14,861 bases of DNA from Poronia punctata (taxonomy: Eukaryota; Ascomycota; Sordariomycetes; Xylariales; Xylariaceae), in assembly GCA_022579005.1 (NCBI GenBank), contig MU401849.1, positions 7,588 to 22,448 of the forward strand, in the 5' to 3' direction. Each line of letters opens with the position of its first letter. Positions within the stretch are counted from its first letter, which is position 1. The notes beneath the pieces are model-generated. The model did not search any database, was not told the DNA's origin, and was given only the letters and a program-made list of their open reading frames with translations. Positions 8,911-14,861 of this stretch are shown one piece after another. The translations under genes and the position numbers were made by a program.

Positions 8911-8956
8911 TTTTTTTTTATTTTTTTTTACTTTTTTTTTATTTATTTTTTTTATA
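8911..8956 (+). other. T-rich polypyrimidine tract
   Basis: An almost pure T tract with isolated A and C lies between the end of the gypsy coding relic and the GC island at 8991. It reads as polypurine on the - strand, so it is not the expected polypurine tract of the + strand gypsy element. Confidence 0.4.
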
Positions 8957-8990
8957 TTATATAAGTAACTTTTAAGCATTTTATATAATA

Positions 8991-9090
8991 TGTGTTGCAA
9001 AGAGGTACCTACTTAATAGGATACCTTTGCAGCTAAGGTTACGTGCTTTAGTTAGCACAGCTTTATAAGAGCGTATGCTATAAAGCAGGA
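8991..9090. other. Unmutated 40% GC island with three consecutive hairpins
   Basis: Forty of 100 bases are G or C, against about 19% around it, and GG, CC, GA and CA dinucleotides reappear. Hairpin 1 (8996-9031) has TGCAAAG pairing with CTTTGCA, continued by GTA/TAC and CC/GG with small bulges and a 9-nt loop. Hairpin 2 (9043-9058) has GTGCT/AGCAC with loop TTAGTT. Hairpin 3 (9060-9086) has GCTTTATA/TATAAAGC with an 11-nt loop. It starts TGTG, as an LTR might, and CTTTATAAGAG resembles a TATA region, so a gypsy 3' LTR segment is one reading. A structured RNA gene or a late small insertion are others. I see no tRNA cloverleaf, Pol III B box or 5S sequence. Confidence 0.6.
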
Positions 9091-10600
9091 TTTTTAATTT
9101 TATTATAGTTATATAGATTTTTTTTTTTAATATATAGTTTATTACAATATAACTAATATAGCTTATACTAAGTTAAGCGTACTAATTTACTTTTTATTAA
9201 AGCTTTTATATTTATAAAAGTTATAAGCTTAGTTTATAAAAATTAGTGTTTTATTTATTATAGTATAATTAGTTAAAAGTTTTTATACTTTTAAATTATA
9301 ATATTTTATAACTTTTTATTAAATTATTTTTTAAAAAAAGCTTATAAAGCTTTACTTTTTATTTTTATTATATTAACTAGCGTTAAGATTATTTTAAAAA
9401 ACACCTACTTACGCTTTTTTATTAAGTAAGTAGCATAGTTTTAAACTTTAACGCTTTATACTTAAGCTTAAAAAGTTTAAAAGTACGTTAATTTAAATAA
9501 AAAAACTTTAATTAAGCTTTTTAAAAATAATATTATAATTTTAACACTAAAAGCTGCTTATTAAAAGCTTGTTACTAAAAAAACAAAATTAAATTTAAGC
9601 GTTTTAAATTTAATTATTACTTGAAAAAAATTTTAAAAATAATATATTAAAAATATAAAGTTAGCAAGCTTTTAGCAAGCTATAAATTTAAAAATTATAA
9701 ACAAATATATAGCTATTTAAACTTAAATTAACTAATTTATTAATATTTTAATACTTATTATAATTAAAAAAAAGCTATTAGTTAAAAGCTTTAAAAAAGC
9801 TAAAAATATTTAAGTGCTTATTAAAGCTATTAAAACGTTTTTTGCTTTTTTAAATTTTACTATTAAATTTAGTACGCAAATAAAATACTAAAAAACGCTT
9901 TAAAAAGCTATTTATAAAAGTATTAAGCTTAAAAAGTAGTATAAAAAATAGTATACTAACTAAATTATAGCTTAATGCTTTAAATTGCTTAAAATAAAAA
10001 AAGTGCTAGTAATTAAATTTTTTTTTAAAGCAATAAAAGCTTGCATAGCTTTTAATTAAGCTTGTTAGCAGCTTATAAACATTATAAAAAATAAATAACT
10101 AAATAATAATATAATTATATTAAAAAAAGTTAGTAAAATTTTTAACGCTTTAGTATATAAAAAAGCTTTACGTAATAAAGTTAAAGCTAATAAACTTTAT
10201 ATAACTTTAAGTAATAAAAAAAAATCTTTTAAAAAAGCTTAAAAGTTTATTAAAAAAGCAAAAAAAAAAAATTAATACCTTTGCTTTTTTAACTTAAAAG
10301 CTTATTACTTTTAGCTTTTATATAAATATAGTTAATTATAGTATATAATTACTAAAAGCTTTACTTGCTAAAAACTTAAGCTTAACTTTAATAAAGTAAA
10401 AAAAATTAAAAAGCGCTATAAGCTTATAAAATAAACAAAACTTTATAAAAAAATTAAAAAAAAAAGATTTAAAGTAAATAAAAATTACTTTTTTAATAAA
10501 AAGTTAAAAAGATTATTAAGCAAGTAGCTAGATTTAAATTTTGCTTGCTTAGTAATTAACTATAGCCTACTTAAAATAAATATAAAAAGCTTTAAAGCTT
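9091..10600. other. Mutated sequence between the two pol relics
   Basis: No readable protein was confirmed. From about 9600 the + strand is A-rich like the sense strand of the neighbouring copia relic, so the copia gag probably lies in 9600-10600. I could not find its zinc knuckle. The copia 5' LTR and the remainder of the gypsy 3' end are expected in 9091-9600, but no repeated edge was seen. Confidence 0.35.
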
Positions 10601-10720
10601 TTACTACTTTTAAAAATAATTTTTACTTTTTATTTAAAAATATAGTTTTAAACAATTATAAAGCTTTATACTTTATTAATAATAAAAATTTGCTTAAAAA
10701 AAACTTTATTATTATAAGTA
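10600..10720 (+). pseudogene. Copia protease-like relic
   Basis: In phase 1, N-I-V-L-N-N-Y-K-A at 10639-10665 is followed by F-I-N-N-K-N-L-L. I read this as the decayed x-V-L-D-S-G-A ... N-D-K-S-L-L pattern of copia proteases. The match is short and only one Ala of the D-S-G-A core survives. Position upstream of the integrase agrees. Confidence 0.4.
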
Positions 10721-11329
10721 CTTTTAACTTTTTAATTTTATACTATAGCAAACAGGTTATTTATTAAATTTTTAATAGCAAAAAAAAACACCTTTTTTTT
10801 AGTGCTTAAAAACGTAGTAGTAATAAAAGGATTTTATATAAATATAGTATTAAAAATAAAGCTTAAAAAAAAAGCATATAATATTATAAACTAGATTATA
10901 TTTTTTAATATAAAAGCTTAAACGCTAGCGTTATTTTAAAGCAGTTAACTAAATAATATAACTTAGTATTTTTTAAATATAAGCTTATTTTTTATTACTT
11001 TTTAAAAAGCATAATAATTGCTTTAGTAATTTAAAAGCTTAAAATTATAAGTAGTATAGCAAGATTAATTATAGCTATATACTTAAAGCGCTTTTAAAAG
11101 CTTTTAATTAACTTATTAAAATATTTAAAAGTATTTAAAAATATATAGTACAAAAAAGCTAAGTACTTAAAACCTAAGCTTTTTAAAACTTTTATTTAAA
11201 ATATAAAAAGTATTAAAATTAATAAAATTAAAAAGATTAATTATAAAGATTGTGCTTAAACGTATACTTTAAAAGTTATATTTAAAAAATCTTTAAAATA
11301 GCAAGCTATATGCTTATTTTAAAAAATAT

Positions 11330-11810
11330 ATTAAAATTTATTTAATTATCTAAGTAAATATAATAAAATTTTATAAACTTTATTACTTAAAAATAAATAT
11401 AGTAAAATAATATATGTTAATATTTTAATTACTAAAACTTAATTATAAGTAGCTTAAAACTTTATAAGCTTTAAAAAAAAAAAAATAGTATTATAAGCTT
11501 TTAATATATTAAATATATAATAATAATAAAAAAGCAGTAATTTTAAGCTATAGCTTAACTAATTTTTAAAAGTAAGCAAATTAAAAAAGTATAAAGCTAA
11601 AGTTTTTATTAAGTTATATTAAAAAGTTTATAAAAAGCAAAAAGCGTGCTAAATAAAAAATTATTAACTAAGCTTTAAAAATACTTAAAAAAGCTAGACT
11701 TTTAAAAAAGCTATAGCTAAAAACAGTTTATATAGCTAAATAGCTATATAACTAAAGCCTTTTAAAAGTAAATAATATATATTTACTAATAAAAGTTTTT
11801 TACTTTTAGT
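11330..11810 (+). pseudogene. Copia integrase relic
   Basis: The clearest part is in phase 2. N-N-K-K-A-V-I-L begins near 11522 (decayed D-N-G-x-A). I-K-L-K-F-L-L-S-Y-I-K-K-F-I-K-S-K-K-R-A follows, the counterpart of GIxLExSxPYTPEQNGxSERA. Then KTVYIAK*LYN*SLLK lies near 11720-11767 (from xAVYIxNRxYNRSLLK). The N-terminal zinc part and first Asp, probably near 11330-11400, are not clearly readable. Order before RT supports a copia element. Confidence 0.72.
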
Positions 11811-11899
11811 TTTAATAATATTTTTATTAATATTTACTAAAGCTTATTATAAGTAAGCTAGTAAATTTAAAGCTAAACTAGTTAAATATAAAAGCATAT

Positions 11900-12890
11900 A
11901 AATATAAAGCTTACCTAGTATAATAAAATAAACTTATAAGTTATTAAAAGTAAAATTATAAAGTAAAGTAGTAAGCATATATTAAATATTTAGTTAAATA
12001 TAAAGTATTAAATCTATATAAAATCTAAGTCTTAAAGCTTTAAAAAGTTATTATAATAAAAAAACTAAAACTAATAAAAAAAGTAAAAGTAATAGTTATT
12101 AAAATTATAGTACTAAAGCTACTACTTTAAATAAAAATAAAAAATATATAAAAGCTTAACTTATTAAAAAAAATAAATAAAACTATTACTAATACTTTTA
12201 AAAAAATTAAAAGTATACTTATACTAAAAAACTTTTTAATTAAAAGCTAACTAAAAAAGTATAAGTTAAAAGTAAGTATATTTAAAAAGCTTAAAAAAAT
12301 AGCAATAATGCTTTTAAAAGTTAAATATATAAACTTACAACTTTTTAACAAACTTTTAAACTAAAATAATAACTAAGTAAAATAAAGAAAATATTTACTA
12401 ACTTATTTATAATTTTAAAAAGCAGCAAAGCAGCTAAAATAAGCAAAAAAAATCTTAGTTAACCTTATAAAGTATACTTAATAAATAAAAAAATAAAAAA
12501 ACTACTAAAAAACCTTAATATATAAATAAAGTAATTAGTAATAAATAAAGCAATAAAAGCTTAATAAGCTTAAAAAGCTTTACTGCTTACTAAAAAAAGC
12601 TAAAAAATTAAAAAAATACTTAATAATAAATAAGATTTTAAAGTATTTACTTTTACTTAAATTTTTTATTAAAAGCATAAAATATATACTTTTAAAAAAA
12701 AAGCTTACTAGCAAAATTTTTTAAAAACATTTTTGCTTAATTAGTAAAAAGTTATATATTAAAAAAACTAAAAGCATAAAATACTATACTTTATAGTAAT
12801 AGCTACAATATACTAAAAATATATTAAGCATATAAACATAACTTTAAAATAATTTAAAATATATTAAAATAAGCTTTTTAAGCTATTATT
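11900..12890 (+). pseudogene. Copia integrase-to-RT linker, A-rich
   Basis: In phase 1 around 12061-12180 the translation is rich in Lys, Thr, Ser and Asn. Reversing Glu-to-Lys and Asp-to-Asn decay would make it acidic, which suits the long variable linker copia elements have between integrase and RT. No conserved motif can be named. Confidence 0.35.
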
Positions 12891-12900
12891 AAAGCATTAG

Positions 12901-13965
12901 CATAAACTAGCTAAATATTTTTTAAAAAATAAGTTTAAAAAAATGCTATTAAAAAAATTAAAAATATATAAAAAATAAAAACTTTTAAAAAAATAGCAAA
13001 AGCTAAAGCAAAATATAAGCTGCTTTTTTTAAAGTAAGTATTTATATATAAGTTTAATAATAAAAAGTATTTAAAAGTATATAAATCTTGCTTAGTTATT
13101 AAAAAAAATTTATTAAATAATATAATGCTTTAAAGTACTTATACTATTATTTTAGTAGCTTATATATTTTATATTATAATAGCTTTAATAGCTTATTTTA
13201 ATATAAAAGCTAAGTAATTTAATATAGTTAGCGCTTTTTTTAATATAAATAAAAAAAAATAAAAGCTTATAACTTATAAATTACTAAATAGCTTTAAAAA
13301 TAGCAATATAGTAACTAAAATTGCTTAAGCTTTTTATAAGCTTTAAAACTTACTACTTTTATAGTATAAAAAGTTTGCATATACTTTAAAAAAGATTAAA
13401 ATAATTTTATTTTTTAAAAAACTATACTTTTTTTATATTAAAAATTATAACATATACTTTATTTTTTATATAAATAACTTTATTATTTTATATTATAAAA
13501 AATAAAAAATATAAGCTTAAAAGATTATTAACTAGCTTAAAAAAGCTTATAAACTTGAAAATTAAAAAAATATAAATTAATTTTTAAAAACTAAAGTAAT
13601 AAAAAATTAAAAAAAACGTTTGCTAGGTTTAAATTATAAACAATATATTAAAAAAGTAGCTAAAAAGTATAATTTAGCTAATAATAGCTAAATATTTACA
13701 ACTTTAATACTTTTTAAAAAGCTTAAAAAGTTTATAAAAAAAGCTTTAAAAAAACATATTAAAACTTTTTAAAAGCTTATAAAGTTTATATTTTATATTG
13801 CTATTATAATAAAACTAAATATAATATATGCTATATTTTAGCTTTTAAAGTATTTTATTAATTTAAGCTTTAAATATATAGCTATAGTAAAATAAGTTAT
13901 TTAATACTTATACTATATTAAAAAACTTAAAATAGTATATAAAACTAGCAATATAAAAGCTTAAG
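12901..13965 (+). pseudogene. Copia reverse transcriptase relic
   Basis: HKLAKYFLKNKF at 12901 (phase 1) is the approach to RT. After a phase change in an A run near 12965, phase 0 gives LFLK*VFIYKFNNKKYLKVY (13023-13082), the counterpart of LPLKWVFTYKFDxxGYL. Next is K*FNIVSAFFN (from KQFDVVSAFFN, motif A), then KFAYTLKKI. The YVDD box is YINN at 13467-13478. LKKAYKLEN and *FLKTKVIKN (from WFLGIxVIRD) follow, then YIKKVAKKYNLANNS and YLYYIKKLKIVYKTSN. Catalytic Asp codons are Asn and Trp codons are stops. The identification is very strong. Confidence 0.93.
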
Positions 13966-14430
13966 CTTTTTTAATTATAAAAAACGCTTTTTTTGCTAAT
14001 AATAAAAAAACTTAAAATTTTTTTAATAAATATATTATAAGCTTGTTTAAAAGTATAATAGCTTAAAAAGCTACTTAATAAAGCATAGTATTAACTTTAA
14101 TAATAAAAGCAAAAATTAATATACTTAGCTTTATTGCTAAAAAAATAATAGCGCTTAAAAAGCTTTTAAATAGTATAAAGCTTAATTTAAAAAAAAAAAA
14201 AAATTTATTATAATAATTAATAAGCAATAAAACTTATAATTAAAAAGTATAACTAAATAAATACTAAGCTTTACTATATAAATATATAAAATATATAGCT
14301 AAAGTAAAAGTAGTAAAAAAGGTTATTTTAAGTTTATTATTTACTTATTAATTAAATGCTAGCAAATAAGTTAATAAAAAGTTTACTAAAAGCTAAATTT
14401 AAGCACTTTAAAGCTTTTATAAATTTTTAA
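13966..14430 (+). pseudogene. Copia RNase H relic
   Basis: Continuing in phase 0, N-A-F-F-A-N-N at 13983-14003 corresponds to the DAxFADD motif. A*KAT**SIVLTLIIKAKINIL follows, in which K-A-K at 14106-14114 is the decayed E-A-E of TEAELLAL. ALKKLLNSIKLNL comes next. After a phase change in the A run at 14190-14203, YYNN**AIKLI (from CDNQQAIRLI), NTKLYYINI (from TKLRHVDI), N*MLANKLIKSL (from NEMPADGLTKSL) and KFKHFKAF complete the domain. Essentially the whole domain is present. Confidence 0.9.
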
Positions 14431-14460
14431 AATACTAATTACTTAAAATAATTAAAAAAA

Positions 14461-14861
14461 AAAGCTTAAGTTAATAAATATTTGTAACAAATAATAGGTC
14501 TACTTTAAAGATAACTAAGTAGTTACTACTAAAGTAAAAGAGCGTTTAGCATATATTAGCAAATTAAGCTATAATTAATTTAACATTAAAAAAATAAGCA
14601 AAGCTTATTTTAAAAAATATAATATATATAGCGCGTTAATTAAAAAATTAACTGTGCGCTTTATAGATTATGCTGCAATTATTTTAAGTTTATTAATAAT
14701 AAGGTTATATATAATAACTAATAAGAAAAAAGGTTTATATACTTAGTATAAAGTATATGCGCTATATAGCACTAAGTAAAAATACTTTTAAGTTGTTTAA
14801 TAATTATAACGTTAAAAATAAAGCTAAAATAAAAAGTGCGCAATATTAAAAAAGTAAAAAG
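14461..14861. other. End of window, possible copia terminal sequence
   Basis: After the RNase H relic no protein is readable and texture changes: TC, GG and GA steps become a little more common, as in GGTCTAC at 14496-14502. A palindrome TATTTGT-A-ACAAATA lies at 14479-14493, with TGT at 14483 as a conceivable LTR start. No matching copy was seen upstream of the copia relic, so LTR status is unproven. Confidence 0.3.

Larger units (their letters stand above)
10600..14430 (+). mobile_element. Ty1/copia-type LTR retrotransposon relic (pol region)
   Basis: On the + strand a protease-like segment, then integrase, then RT and RNase H can be read. That order is diagnostic of copia and opposite to gypsy. 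The RT/RNase H part stays in one phase (0) for about 1.2 kb (13020-14190) despite dozens of stops, so indels are rare. The motif wording matches ascomycete copia elements. It lies in the same orientation as the gypsy relic and shows the same substitutions. Confidence 0.88.
2480..14861. repeat. AT-rich, RIP-like mutated retrotransposon block
   Basis: From about 2480 the sequence turns abruptly AT-rich: 57 of 300 bases are G or C at 7201-7500, against 31 of 60 at 241-300. TAA and TAG are everywhere in all frames and no open frame reaches 60 codons. Two retrotransposon polyproteins can still be read by ignoring stops. Typical changes are Trp to stop, Gln to stop, Asp to Asn, Glu to Lys, Gly to Lys/Asn/Ser, Pro to Leu/Phe and His/Cys to Tyr, all G-to-A or C-to-T. 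This fits RIP or a similar cytosine-deaminating silencing process in a fungus. A 100-bp island at 8991-9090 is exempt. Confidence 0.92.

Noticed and set aside
8991..9090. tRNA or 5S rRNA gene
   Set aside because: The three hairpins are consecutive without an enclosing acceptor stem, and no B box or 5S signature is present.
2480..14861. Mitochondrial or plastid DNA, or a genuinely AT-rich bacterial genome
   Set aside because: There are no open frames, tRNAs or rRNAs, and the decay pattern turns into retrotransposon proteins when stops are ignored.
2480..14861. CRISPR array or satellite
   Set aside because: The recurring AAGCTT/TAGCTA words are unspaced composition effects of the mutation, not regular repeats with spacers.

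Overview
The window looks like a filamentous ascomycete (Pezizomycotina) nuclear contig. The genes on the left carry short fungal introns with TACTAAC/GCTAAC-type branch sites. The rest is an AT-rich block of heavily C-to-T/G-to-A mutated retrotransposons, the kind of landscape left by repeat-induced point mutation (RIP). Phase 0, 1 or 2 below means codon start position modulo 3.

1-2480, roughly balanced base composition. A + strand exon (147-649) encodes the C-terminal part of a Sec14-like CRAL-TRIO lipid-transfer protein; the rest of that gene lies left of the window. Convergent to it is a complete six-exon HIT-family gene (HNT1/Hint1-like, 1838 to 903 on the - strand) that splices to 133 residues. 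It has a GC-AG first intron and a 15-nt exon carrying two of the three HIT-triad histidines. A cluster of TTGACG/TGACGT elements sits just upstream of its ATG. From 1940 to 2480 I see no gene.

2480-14861, about 19% GC where counted, saturated with stop codons and with no open frame of 60 codons. Reading through the stops and allowing for G-to-A and C-to-T decay, two retrotransposons can be recognised, both on the + strand. The first is Ty3/gypsy-type, with PR-RT-RNase H-integrase order, from about 5160 to 8560. The second is Ty1/copia-type, with integrase before RT-RNase H, from about 10600 to 14430. Catalytic aspartates read as Asn and glutamates as Lys, yet motif spacing is intact (integrase D-35-E, for example). 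Decay was therefore almost entirely by substitution with few indels.

The stretch 2480-5150 is equally mutated and I cannot assign it. At 8991-9090 a 100-bp island of 40% GC has escaped the mutation and contains three consecutive hairpins. The window ends in a 400-bp stretch that may be copia terminal sequence.

The surviving cytosines show an unusual context. They sit almost only after G or A and mostly before T, and none of 46 counted follows T. This suggests TpC as well as CpA was targeted.
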